Assembly: GCA_015179025.1 (NCBI GenBank)
Contig: WHUX01000452.1
Location: forward strand, 1 to 25,571
Reading direction: 5' to 3'
Length of the DNA: 25,571 bases
Source: Terfezia claveryi
Lineage: Eukaryota; Ascomycota; Pezizomycetes; Pezizales; Pezizaceae
This document shows, piece by piece, positions 8,337 to 17,713 of the stretch. A program made the translations under genes and the position numbers. Numbering within the stretch: position 1 is the stretch's first letter; every line of letters starts with the position of its first letter. A model generated the notes under the pieces. The model did no database searches. It was not told where the DNA came from and worked only from the letters and a program-made list of their open reading frames with translations.

Positions 8337-9199
8337 GGTTTTGACTGTCTTGACTGCCTCAGGGTTGTTTGATTCAGTTGAGGCTTCAGTTGGGTTCTGG
8401 AAATTATTTTCTGGGTGTTGAGCGTATGCAGCAAAGAATGGTGTAAGTTTGGTACTAGAATGGACAGTGTTATTATAACAGAACTCGGCAAACAGTAATA
8501 ACTCGACCTAGTCATCCTGATCCAAACAGCAATACATCCATAGATAATGCTCAAGGGTCTGGTTGACTCATTCGGTTTGACCATCAGTTTGGGGGTGATA
8601 TGCCGAGGACTTATCCAACTCAACTCTTAATAACCGCATTACCTCCATCCAAAACGAACTTGTAAACACCGAGTCCCAATCCGAAACAACCCTCTTTGGT
8701 AATCCGTGCAGCCTCCAAACCTCCTTGACAAATATCCCAGCCAACTCTTTTGCCTTCCAGTTCTTTAATGGAATAAAATGTGACATCTTAGTAAACCTAT
8801 CAACAATAACCCAGATCTGATTATACCCTTTGACTGGTGGTAAATTAGTGATGAAATCCATCGAAATGTGTTCCCACGGCCTATAGGGGATTGGAAGAGG
8901 TACAAGCTTGCCATATTTTTTGTGTCTTGCTGTCTTGTTTCTTTGGCAAGCATCGCATGTGCGAACGTAGTTTCATACCCAGTCTTCCATATTAGGCTAG
9001 TAGTAATTTTGTTTCATGAGCTCGAGAGTTTTGTCATGTCCGAAATGACCTGCAACTTTAGCATCGTGGCACTGGAAAGCCACTTTCAACTTAAGAGAGT
9101 TGTTGTCAGGTATATATAGGCGACGTTTATAGGTTACCATGTCATCTTCTAAACCGTAATGTTCGAGTCCAGGATACTCCTTGCCAAACTTCAATGCGT
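8337..9199 (-). pseudogene. B1 integrase N-terminal zinc finger and catalytic core
   Basis: This continues the B1 pol frame on the downstream side of the solo LTR. From 9194 it carries the HHCC zinc finger (CHDAKVAGHFGHDKT, with the CxxC at CDACQ on the strand opposite ~8950). From 8861 the core has Asp in MDFITNLPP, Asp in VVSDWDSVF and Glu in DGQTE at about 8571. A TGA follows the Glu, at the same codon as in B0. Another TAG near 8513 replaces a Trp codon (TGG in B0). All three catalytic acids are present, but the polyprotein is broken by stops. The upstream end, 9195-9199 (TGCGT), is the duplication made by the solo LTR insertion. Confidence 0.85.
9195..9199. repeat. Target-site duplication TGCGT, left copy (solo LTR)
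   Basis: TGCGT precedes the LTR at 9200 and follows it at 10658-10662. The homologous uninterrupted site in B0 (around 5133) has the related CGTAT context only once, consistent with a 5-bp duplication. Confidence 0.88.
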
Positions 9200-10657
9200 T
9201 GTCACGGGGGCCCTATTGACTGATAGTGCTCTTGCAACTATTAGGATAGCCATAATTTCCTGCCGCAACGATATCTATTCCGCAACACAGAATATCAATC
9301 CTATAGCAGTAAAGTTCAATCCAACAATAGTTCCTCACGACGGATCTTATTTCGCAACACAAAATAAATCCTATGTCGCTTGAACGTAAAGTTAATACAA
9401 GACTTAGAACTTTGTAGGCTTCGTATACTCGAGGTGCTCTTGCTTTCGAATACTCGCTAGTGGTAGAATAAATTCAACCGGAACTACTTGCAATATTTAT
9501 ATCCCGTGGTGTTTGTAGATATTCTTATGATAAAAATATTTTATAAAACGCGGGCCTACCTGTCACCTTGGAATTTCTTCCTAAGTGTTATGCCATCCAC
9601 ACCTTTGTTAATGCAGTTGCTATCTGCACTCGTTGTCATAGGTTACTAACCCGAACGTAGGAATATTCCATGTCTGCATGTTATACATACTTCGCTTATA
9701 GCTCGCTTATCCCATTAAAGAATTCTTATCCGAGACAACTAAATTCAATTCAGATACGTTACCAATCCCCGATACTATCGAATTACCATCCGACAATATC
9801 CGAAGGCATCTAATTATGTTTCCGGCAATATTCACTTAATAGTGTCTAGTGTCCATTGAAAATAATTTTCAACTGCACATAACTCTATGAATAGAGAACC
9901 GTGGGTCACAAGTAGATTACCATTGGAAAGGTATCAACGCATAGAAGATTATAGAATCTTAGTTTATCTCGATACCCAAATTATTCACGGAGTTATTACC
10001 AATAATAAGTAAACCTCCTCGTGGACCTATATGACCATATTAAAAGTCTTATATCTCCATGAGTTTAACTCCGATCATAAAAAGGATTGCAGAAATGGAA
10101 TCAGGACGAAGAGTAGGCCTAGATAGAACCTTGAAACATTAAATTCGGAGAACTTTATGTTTTGGCCCTACCTTTGGCCTCTGTCCTGGGCGCACTCCCT
10201 TATAGTGTCACCGGACGCACTTTGGTCTAAAGTGCGCCCTCGGTCCTTCATTTTTTTAGTTATTTTTACCGAATTATTTTCCTTAAGTTCAGGGTAATAA
10301 TTCAGAATTCAGGGTAACGCCAAGACTTCAGGGTAACAGCTAATAGCTAGTATATGTATGCATATAGCCAGCATATAGATCTGGGTATAACTATTGAACC
10401 ATTAATCGGATACTTATGAAACTTAAACCGTAGCTCCCTCAAGGGTCTATGGACGTTCCATAAGGGTCTTAACCATCTAGGATGATTATAAACTACTCCG
10501 AGGTTCATACCCGTTTCATATACTTAACTCTTATAGATAAGTATTGGAAACGTTTGCACCCACACTGCTAAGAGTGTACCTAGAGTCCATATGGATTCTA
10601 GGGTCGTTCTATAAGGGCCCAAGTACCTTTGGTAGGGCTGGATGTCACCCTGTGACA
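9200..10657 (-). repeat. Solo LTR of family B inserted in B1 pol (1458 bp)
   Basis: A complete LTR from TGTCACGGGG to CCCTGTGACA (+ strand), flanked on both sides by TGCGT and by continuous B1 pol sequence. It lacks internal sequence, so it is what remains after recombination between the two LTRs of a family B element that had inserted in the RNase H-integrase linker. The U3 repeats (TTCAGGGTAA three times) and the TATA box complement (about 9492-9500) are kept. Confidence 0.93.
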
Positions 10658-10662
10658 TGCGT
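10658..10662. repeat. Target-site duplication TGCGT, right copy (solo LTR)
   Basis: Second copy of the 5-bp duplication flanking the solo LTR. Confidence 0.88.
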
Positions 10663-11240
10663 TCGAAGCCCTAACACTTGTCGTCCTTGAGGCCAGCCTC
10701 TTGGATCTCCTTTGACCAACTTGATTCTTCCGTTTGTGAGGCCTTCACTGCCATAATGCGGCCGCGTTACTAGACTCTCCTCACTTGTTCCTAGTTGAAA
10801 TTGACCAGGCTTGTACATCCGAATCGTGTGGTCCTGCTTCTCTCCTCCTCCTTCGAGGTCAGGATCAACCTGACGAGAAAGCGCATCTGTTTTGCCATTT
10901 TTATCACCTGGGCAGTAGATGATTCTAAAATTAAATTGGCTTAGTATTTTCCCCATCTGGCCTGCCTTTGGTTGAGTATTTTAGTGGAATTAAAGTACTC
11001 AAGGTTCTTGTGATCCTTATACATAATTATCTCCTCCGGGGCACCCATGAGAAAATATCTCCATTTCTGGAAACAATTGACAATTACGACCATCTCTTTG
11101 TCATGGACGTCGTAATTAAGTTCTGCTGGGATAAAGCGTTTCGAATAGTATGCTACTGGGTGCCAACGACCATCAGGTTCTTTTTGGGATAGAATACCAG
11201 CTTTGGCTAGATCAGACGCGTCTGTCTCGATCATTTTCGG
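10663..11240 (-). pseudogene. B1 RNase H domain and linker to integrase
   Basis: Ty3-type RNase H degrades the RNA strand during reverse transcription. From 11234 the frame reads IETDASDLAKAGILSQ (first catalytic Asp in TDAS), followed by PVAYYSKRFIPAELNYDVHDKE (Glu in the helix) and FLMGAPEEIIMYKDHKNLEYF (Asp in YKDH). A one-frame shift near 10950 is needed to continue into FNFRIIYCPGDKNGKTDALSRQ (Asp in TDALSR). The remaining ~70 residues form an unconserved linker that stops at the solo LTR. The domain keeps its key residues, but the frameshift makes it a pseudogene. Confidence 0.85.
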
Positions 11241-12200
11241 TCATTCTGGGTGTAATGGCATAGTATTGGAGCGGTAGTGAACCTATATTTTAACTCATCG
11301 AAGGCCTGTTGACACTGCTGTGTCCAGTTCCAGGAACTCCATTCTGCGTTAGTGTCTGAATCGGCAAAGCCAAACTACTAATGCCTGTATAAACTGGTGG
11401 TAGAAATTAGCAAAACCAATAAACCTCTACACTTCTTTGACGTTCCAGGAGCCTGCCAGCGAGGATGTCCTCGACTTTCTTCTGCCCCATTTGTATCCCC
11501 TTTGTACCTACTTTAAATCCCACGAATTCACTTCTGGGACATAGAAGATACACTTGTCTATGTTGAGAAAAGGTTATTCTCCGTTAGTTTCTGCAGCACC
11601 CAATGGACAAGCTCGACATGTTCTTCCTCTGTTTGGGTATAAATGAGGATATCATCAATATATACAACTATTCCTCGGTCAATTCGTTCCGATAGAATAT
11701 TGTTAACATGTCACTGGAAAACAGATAGCGCATTAGTTAGCCCAAAAGGCATAACCGTATATTCATATAAGCCATATCTTGTCTTGAATGCTGTTTTCCA
11801 CTCGTCTCCAGCTGCTATTCTAAGTAGGTTAAACCCGAGTTTGAGATCGAGTTTGGAGAAAACCTGTGAAGTACCAACTTGTTCCATTCGGGTAGTCATA
11901 AGTAGTAGGGGATACTTGTCTTTTTTGGTTATGGCATTGAGCCCTCTATAGTCTACGACTATTCTGAGCTTGCCATTTGGCTGTTTGGCGAAGAATATAG
12001 GAGTGCCAGCACTGCTTTTGCTCGGTCTTATCTTGCCGGTTTGGAGCATCTCATCTAGGTATTCTTTGAGAAGCTCCAATTCATCAGGGGAGAAGGGGTA
12101 TAGTTTTCCTGACGGGGGACTCTTTCCTTCTTCTAACTCAATTGTCATGTCTTTGGACCGTGCATGGGAAGGGCGGATTGCAACTCCTTTCTAAAGATTT
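11241..12200 (-). pseudogene. B1 reverse transcriptase pseudogene
   Basis: Ty3/gypsy reverse transcriptase copies element RNA into DNA. Two frameshifts at about 12210 and 12150 precede the well-preserved block 12148-11711. That block shows GTPIFFAKQPNGKLRIVVDYRGLN, motif A in SKLDLKLGFN (catalytic Asp kept, following residues unusual) and VMPFGLTNA. A TGA at 11711 ends the frame just after SVFQ. Beyond it the active-site motif YIDD is encoded by the complement of 11651-11662, followed by the thumb and connection (FVGFKVGTKGIQ, FIGFANFY) with several more frame changes down to 11240. All catalytic Asp codons survive, but the gene is broken at least four times. Confidence 0.87.
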
Positions 12201-13049
12201 TTATAAAATCCTGTACTGTATTGGCAATCGATCAGCAAGTTTATGGATATTTTCAGTCACTGTTATTTTCATAACCTTGCGAACGTCTCCATTAGCAAAC
12301 TTCTGATAATCCCATTTCCTTATTTCAATTAATCCGACATATTGAGTCTCTGCAAGTACTTTGTCAAAGTCAGCAAAATCAGTAACCTCCTCGATTTCCA
12401 ACGCTCTTTTTAGCTCGAGTCCATAAGGAGTGGTAACCCGTAGCTTATCACAATTGGCTTTAATCCAATCCATCCCCAAAATGAGTGGAAGACCTAGTTC
12501 GAGGCACGCAACCATAGTTACCAGGTCAAGAGTTTTGTTTTGTCCCGATCTTGCATCTGGGACCTCCATCTGCAGGTTCTGAACCTGCACTGTGCCAGAC
12601 CTCTTGAGAATTGAGCCGTCGGCGCTCTCTAATCTCATTCTTTTCTCCCTCTTAACCCAAGGCAGCATCATCTGTTCAACGAAAGAAGAATCAAAAATCG
12701 TGGCTTCTGCGCCAGTATCAACCAAAGCATTAATGGAAATTTCGTGTTTATTTCCTCCGTACATCCAAGATAACTTAACAGAGATAAGAAATTTCAGTCC
12801 TTCACGCTTCAATACCTTCGCACCTGATTTTCCTGCCAAAGAGCGATCCTTAATTCCATCCAATGAAATATCTGGCACCACCACCTTTCGTGGTCTTTTT
12901 TCGAGTGCGCCAATATGAGGAGCCACCTCATCATCAGCTTTTCTTTTTGTCCCTTTTTTTGCGTTTTTATTTGATAAAGAAAGAGAAGAAATAGCAGAAG
13001 AAGACAAATTACGAGAAACAGATCTAATCAAAACAGGGTCAATATCCAT
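12201..13049 (-). pseudogene. B1 pol N-terminus with retropepsin-type protease
   Basis: This open stretch of 282 codons starts at an ATG (13049) and encodes the aspartic protease that cleaves Gag and Gag-Pol. Residues 1-60 are Ser-rich then basic (KNAKKGTKRKADDE), possibly a linker. The protease signature LVDTGAEATIF lies at about residues 108-118 (catalytic Asp in DTGA). The second family motif LPLILGMDWI is at about residues 189-198. It ends at a TAA (12201), after which RT continues only through frameshifts. The ATG is in the same frame as the upstream gag and lies exactly 120 nt after the gag stop, as in copy B2, so it may be internal to a Gag-Pol readthrough product and not a separate start. 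Confidence 0.88.
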
Positions 13050-13169
13050 CGGTTCCCCTTCATGTTCCTCCTTCCAACTGCCAACAGAGATGCCATTCCT
13101 TATAACACAAATAGAAAACCAATCCTACGAGACTATCCGACCCGACGTACTAGATAGCCCGCATCCCTA
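13050..13169 (-). other. Gag-pol junction of B1 with two in-frame TAG codons
   Basis: Gag ends at a TAG (13167-13169). The same frame continues for 13 codons to a second TAG (13125-13127) and is then open into the protease ATG at 13049. Copy B2 has both TAG codons at the same spacing (20578-20580 and 20536-20538) and the same 120-nt distance to its ATG. The base after the first TAG is G in both copies. The arrangement resembles elements that reach Pol by stop-codon readthrough, but the second stop argues for decay or another mechanism. Confidence 0.75.
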
Positions 13170-14054
13170 ACAGTCCGAATTTTCCCCATAATCCAACTCA
13201 TCCTCACTAACAATGTGCCCATACTGAACCTCAAGTGGCGCTACTACAGCTGCTCCTGCAGATACTGTGGCCACTTTCTTTGCCTCCTCTTTTCCCTTAT
13301 TACCCTTTTCCTTTGCCTTTGTCTCATCCGTAACCTTCCAACCAATTGAACAGTCACCCATCATGTGAGTTTTGTCCTCACACTTGATGCACTGTCCATC
13401 CTTCTTCCGAGCCTGTCTCATAGCATACGTAACGCTATCTTGGCCAGGCCCTTTGGCTTTTTTGGAAGAGGTATCGGATTTGGATTTAGCCTTAGCATCA
13501 GGCTTGGTTTTTGCCTTTTGCTTTGGCTTTGTGATTCGGTCCTTAAGGTTTTCGGACTTCTTTTTGGCAGTCTTGGGAGTGTTGAGTACCTCCTTTTTCG
13601 TACCAGCGGCCTGTTCTTTTTGACGGAACTGGCTCTGTGCATGTGCCTCCCTAACCTTCTCATACTCAACCTGAGACCCGGCATTAGCAATTGCCTGAAA
13701 GCACATTTCTGTACTTGCTGGCACTTTATCGAGAATGTCTTTGTCAGTACTGACTCGGAACATATGGGCTCGAGTCTCAGGCTGAATAGCACTAATCAGG
13801 TGCTCCCAGAGCTATTCCCGTGGTAGTTCCGCTACCAACTGGTGAACCCTGACACGAGCAATGAAATCTTTCATCAACTCACCTTTTTTCGGGAACTCCC
13901 TCTGAAGGGAGACCTTCGCATCCCGCTTCTCATGCTGGTTCTGGTGTGCGTTTATGAATTCATGTTTAAAGACGTTAAACGTGTCCCATTTAACCCATCC
14001 GGAGTTGGTATTTGGTGTACCCTTGTGTTGGTTTGCGTAATACCAAGTGCTCAC
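13167..14054 (-). pseudogene. B1 gag, N-terminally truncated (capsid and CCHC knuckle)
   Basis: Structural Gag of family B. The frame enters directly from the LTR end at 14054 with capsid sequence (STWYYANQHK, then WVKWDTFNVFKHEF, LMKDFIARVRVHQLVAELP) typical of the retrotransposon Gag family. A TAG at 13812-13814 interrupts it where copy B2 has CAG, a clear C-to-T change. After a Lys/Ala-rich basic region comes a CCHC zinc knuckle (CIKCEDKTHMMGDC, CX2CX4HX4C, near 13370) and an acidic end (SEDELDYGENSDC). About 400 N-terminal residues present in B2 are missing because the 5' LTR is joined here. The + strand frames overlapping this region are antisense shadows. Confidence 0.87.
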
Positions 14055-15516
14055 TGTCACGGAGGTCCTATTAACTGATAGCGCTCTTGCAACTATTAGG
14101 ACGGCCGTAATTTGCTGCCGCAACGATATCTATTCCGCAACACAGAATATCAATCCTATAGCAGTAAAGTTCAATCCAACTATAGTCCCTCACGACGGAT
14201 CTTATTTCGCAACACAAAATAAATCCTATGTCACTGGAACATAAAGTTAACTCAAGATTTAGAACTTTGTAGGCTTCGTGTACTCAAGGTGCTCTTGCTT
14301 TTGAATACTCGCTAGTGGTAGAATGAATTCAACTGGAACTACTTGCACTATTTATATCCCGCGGTGTTTGTAGATATTCTTATGATAAAAATATTTTATA
14401 AAACGCGGGCCTACCTGTCACCTTGGAATTTCTTCCTAAGTGTTATGCCATCCACACCTTTGTTAATGCAGTTGCTATCTGCACTCGTTGTCACAGGTTA
14501 CTAACCCGAACGTACAGAATATTCCCATGTCTGCATATTATACGTACTTCGCTTATAGCTCGCTTATCCCATTAAAGAATTCTTATCAGAGACAACTAAA
14601 TTCAATTCCAGATACGTTACCAATCCCCTATACTATCGAATTACCATCTGACAATATCTGAAGGCATCTAATTATGTTTCTGGCAATATTTACTTAATAG
14701 TGTCTAGTGTCCATTGAAAATAATTTTCAACTGCACATAACTCTATGAATAGAGAACCGTGGGTCACAAGTAGATTACCATTGGAAAGGTATCAACGCAT
14801 AGAAGATTATAGAATCTTAGTTTATCGTGATACCTAAATTATTCACGGAGTTATTACCAATAATAAGTAAACCTCCTCGTGGACCTATATAACCATATTA
14901 AAAGTCTTATATCTCCATGAGTTTAACTCCGATCATAAAACGGATTGCAGAAATGGAATCAGGACGAAGAGTAGGCCTAGATGGAACCTTGAAACATTAA
15001 ATTCGGAGAACTTTATGTTTTGGCCCTACCTTTGGCCTCTGTCCTAGGTGCACTCCCTTATAGTGTCACCGGACGCACTTTGGTCTAAAGTGCGCCCTCG
15101 GTCCTTCATTTTTTTAGTTATTTTTACCGAATTATTTTCCTGCAGTGCAGGGTAATAATTCAATATTCAGGGTAACGCCAAGACTTCAGGGTAACAGCTA
15201 ATATAGCTAGCATATATATGCATATAGTACGCATATTAATCTTAGTATAACTATTGAACCGTTAATCGGATTTTTATGAAACTTAAACCGTAGCTCCCTC
15301 AAGGGTCTATGGACGTTCCATAAGGGTCTTAACCATCTAGAATGATTATAAACCACTCCGAGGTTCATACCCGTTTCATATACTTAACTCTTATAGATAA
15401 GTATTAGAAACGTTTTCACCACACTGCTAAGAGTGTACCTAGAGTTCATATAGATTCTAGGGTCGTTCTATAAGGGCCCAAGTACCTTTGGTTGGGCTGG
15501 ATGTCACCCAGTGACA
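14055..15516 (-). repeat. 5' LTR of B1 (1462 bp)
   Basis: Same LTR family as 6076-7537, same orientation, equal length, from TGTCACGGAGG to CCCAGTGACA on the + strand. Its outer side is the duplication GTAGC (15517-15521). Its inner side runs straight into the middle of gag without leader or primer-binding site. Scattered mostly transition differences from the 3' LTR indicate that B1 is not brand new. Confidence 0.92.
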
Positions 15517-15521
15517 GTAGC
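15517..15521. repeat. Target-site duplication GTAGC, right copy (B1 insertion)
   Basis: Matches 6071-6075. Joining the flanks with one copy gives the uninterrupted integrase sequence seen in B1 itself at 8254-8258 (complement). Confidence 0.9.
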
Positions 15522-15993
15522 AGAGAAGGAACTGACATTCAAAGTGGGAGATTGGGTCATGGTCAATGCAAAGAACATCAAAACAAGGCATCCGACCAAG
15601 AAGCTTGACTACAAGTTACGAGGGAAGTTTAGAATTAAATAGCTTATTGGTACTTATGCCTTTAAGTTAGAGCTTCCCCTAAGTACAGACAAAACTTACT
15701 CAGTTTTTCATATTAGTTTGTTGGAACCCTACCACCTTAACACGATTGCCGGCAGATGCTCACCAACACTCCCTCCAGTCGACCTCGAAGAATCGGAATA
15801 CCAGGTGGAAAAAGTTAGGACAAGTGAACTCAGGAAGAGACAAGTTATATATTTAGTCTCTTGGAAGGGTTACGGTCCTGATGATGACACATGGAAACTA
15901 TATAGGAACCTGAAGGATAGAGCCGCCGATTTAATTTGAATATTCCATCTGGATAATCCTCATAAGCCTCAGGACTCTGATGTTATCTCGTGA
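15522..15993 (+). pseudogene. Integrase C-terminus and chromodomain of B0 (3' part)
   Basis: Continuation of the gene split at 6075, in the matching frame. It encodes EKELTFKVGDWVMVNAKNI and KLDYKLRGKF, then a TAG at 15640 where B1 has TGG (Trp), the SH3-like VFHISLLEPYH, and a chromodomain (YQVEKV at about 15800, [21 protein letters not shown]). A TGA at 15937 replaces the CGA seen in B1, and TWEPYENL has become TWKLYRNL, all transition changes. The original stop is TGA at 15991. The chromodomain fold is probably lost or weakened; the gene is dead. Confidence 0.87.
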
Positions 15994-16239
15994 GGATTTT
16001 TCTTTTTTTCCTATTATTAGGCATTAGGTTTTTTGAATTATCTTTACGTTTTTGTTTTTTACCTGTATTTCTTATGCCATATTGTCTCAGGGGTGTAAGG
16101 AGATGTACGCAGCTATGTTTTGGCTGTTGTATATGAGGACTGGTCCTCAAGCCCCATCTATTGTTGTTAGTAGCAATAATAATTCTGATTGCATAATCAA
16201 TTAGGTTCTTGCGGACAAGAACCTTAAGGGGGGAGGCAC
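15994..16239 (+). other. 3' untranslated region of B0 with hairpin and polypurine tract
   Basis: Non-coding. It has a T-rich stretch at 16000-16060, a GAGGAC/GTCCTC palindrome at 16135-16148, and a perfect 8-bp hairpin GGTTCTTG/CAAGAACC with loop CGGA at 16204-16223. Next come TTAA and the purine tract GGGGGGAGG (16228-16236), three bases before the LTR. The order matches B1's 7538-7781, which supports a functional 3' end signal for reverse transcription. Confidence 0.75.
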
Positions 16240-17697
16240 TGTCATAGGGTGAAATCCAGCCCTACCAAAGGTTCTTAGACCCTTATAGAACGACCCTAGA
16301 AGTTATATGAACTCTAGGTACACTCTTAGCAGTATGGTGCAAACGTTTCTAATACTTATCTATAAGAGTTAAGTATATGAAATGGGTATAAATCTCGGAT
16401 TGGTTTATAATCATCCTGGATAGTTAATACCCTTATGGAACGTCTATAGACCCTTGAGGGAGCTACGGTTCAAGTTTCATAAGTATCTGATTAATGGTTC
16501 AATAGTTATACTCAGATCAATATGCAGACTATATGTATATATATATACTAGCAATATTAGCTGTTACCCTGAAGTCTTGGCGTTTCCCTGAATTGCTCAT
16601 TATTACCCTGAAATTAAGGAAAATAATTCGGTAAAAATAACTAAAAAAATGAAGGACCGAGGGTGCACTTAGACCAAAGTGCGTCCGGTGACACTATAAG
16701 GGAGTGCGCCTAGGACAGAGGCTAAAGGTAGGGCCAAAACATATAGTTCTCCGAATTTAATGTTTCAAGGTTCTATCTAGGCCTACTCTTCGTCCTGAGT
16801 CCATTTCTGCAATCCTTTTTATGATCGGAGTTAAACTCATGGAGATATAAGACTTTTAATATGGTCATATAGGTCCACGAGGAGGTTTACTTATTATTGG
16901 TAATAACTCTATGAATAATTTGGGTATCGCGATAAACTAAGATTCTATAATCTTCTATGCGTTGATACCTTTCCAATGGTAATCTACTTGTAACCCACGG
17001 TTCTCTATTCATAGAGTTATGTGCAGTTGAAAATTATTTTCAATGGACACTAGACACTATTAAGTGAATATTGCCAGAAACATAATTAGATGCCTTCGAA
17101 TATTGTCGGATGGTAATTCGATAGTATCGGGGATTGGTAACGTATCTGGGATTGAATTTAGTTGTCTCAGATAAGAATTCTTTAATGGGATAAGCGAGCT
17201 ATAAGCGAAGTACGTATAACATGCAGACATGGGAATATTCTCTATGTTCGGGTTAGTAACCTGTGACAACGAGTGCAGATAGCAACTGCATTAACAAAGG
17301 TGTGGATGGCATAACACTTAGGAAGAAATTCCAAGGTGACAGGTAGGCCCGCGTTTTATAAAATATTTTTATCATAAGAATATCTACAAACACCGCGGGA
17401 TATAAATAGTGCAAGTAGTTCCGGTTGAATTTATTCTACCATGAGCGAGTATTCGAAAGCAAGAGCACCTTGAGTACACGAAGCCTACAAAGTTCTAAGT
17501 CTTGAGTTAACTTTATGTTTAAGCGACATAGGATTAATTTTGTATTGCGAAATAAGATCCATCATGAGGAACTACTGTTGGACTAAACTTTACTGCTATA
17601 GGATTGACATTCTGTATTGCGGAATAGATATCGTTGCAGCAGGAAATTACGGCCGTCCTAATAGTCACAAGAGCGCTATCATAGGGCCCCCATAACA
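16240..17697 (+). repeat. 3' LTR of B0 (1458 bp)
   Basis: Begins TGTCATAGGGTG after the purine tract and ends CCCCCATAACA. Compared with the B1 LTRs the terminal CGTGACA has become CATAACA and other transitions are common, so B0 is older or more heavily mutated. TATA box TATAAATAG at 17401. The right flank (TCCGGTACTGCC) is protease-region sequence of copy B2, homologous to 12871-12882, so B0 was inserted in B2. The - strand frame at 17060-17269 and the part of another at 17534-17697 are not genes. Confidence 0.9.
17401..17409 (+). promoter_or_regulatory. TATA box in LTR of B0
   Basis: TATAAATAG, ~1160 bp into the LTR and ~290 bp from its end, in the same place as in the B1 LTRs. Confidence 0.65.
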
Positions 17698-17713
17698 TCC
17701 GGTACTGCCACCT
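17698..17713 (-). pseudogene. 16-bp sliver of B2 protease region between two insertions
   Basis: Aligns base for base (four differences, all transitions) with B1 12871-12886 in the N-terminal part of pol. It ends in ACCT, the left duplication of the copia D insertion. It is all that separates the B0 LTR from element D and proves that both landed in the same older B copy. Confidence 0.8.

Larger units (their letters stand above)
6076..15516 (-). mobile_element. Chromovirus B1, LTR-to-LTR insertion into B0 (9.4 kb, defective)
   Basis: This is a Ty3/gypsy element on the - strand: 5' LTR 14055-15516, truncated gag, protease, RT, RNase H, integrase, chromodomain, polypurine tract, 3' LTR 6076-7537. 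It is bounded by the 5-bp duplication GTAGC. A solo LTR of the same family (9200-10657) interrupts pol between RNase H and integrase. The coding frames carry several stops and frameshifts, and the 5' LTR is joined directly to the middle of gag, so the leader and gag N-terminus are lost. Without the nested LTR the element is about 8 kb. It would need proteins from another copy to move. Confidence 0.9.

Noticed and set aside
10968..11192. 74-codon + strand frame
   Set aside because: Antisense of the B1 RNase H domain, which has the conserved catalytic motifs.
12592..12918. 108-codon + strand frame
   Set aside because: Antisense of the B1 protease, which has clear DTGA and ILGMDW motifs.
13365..13826. 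Long hydrophobic + strand frame suggesting a membrane protein
   Set aside because: Exact antisense of the Lys/Ala-rich B1 gag; the hydrophobicity comes from reading Lys and Asp codons backwards.
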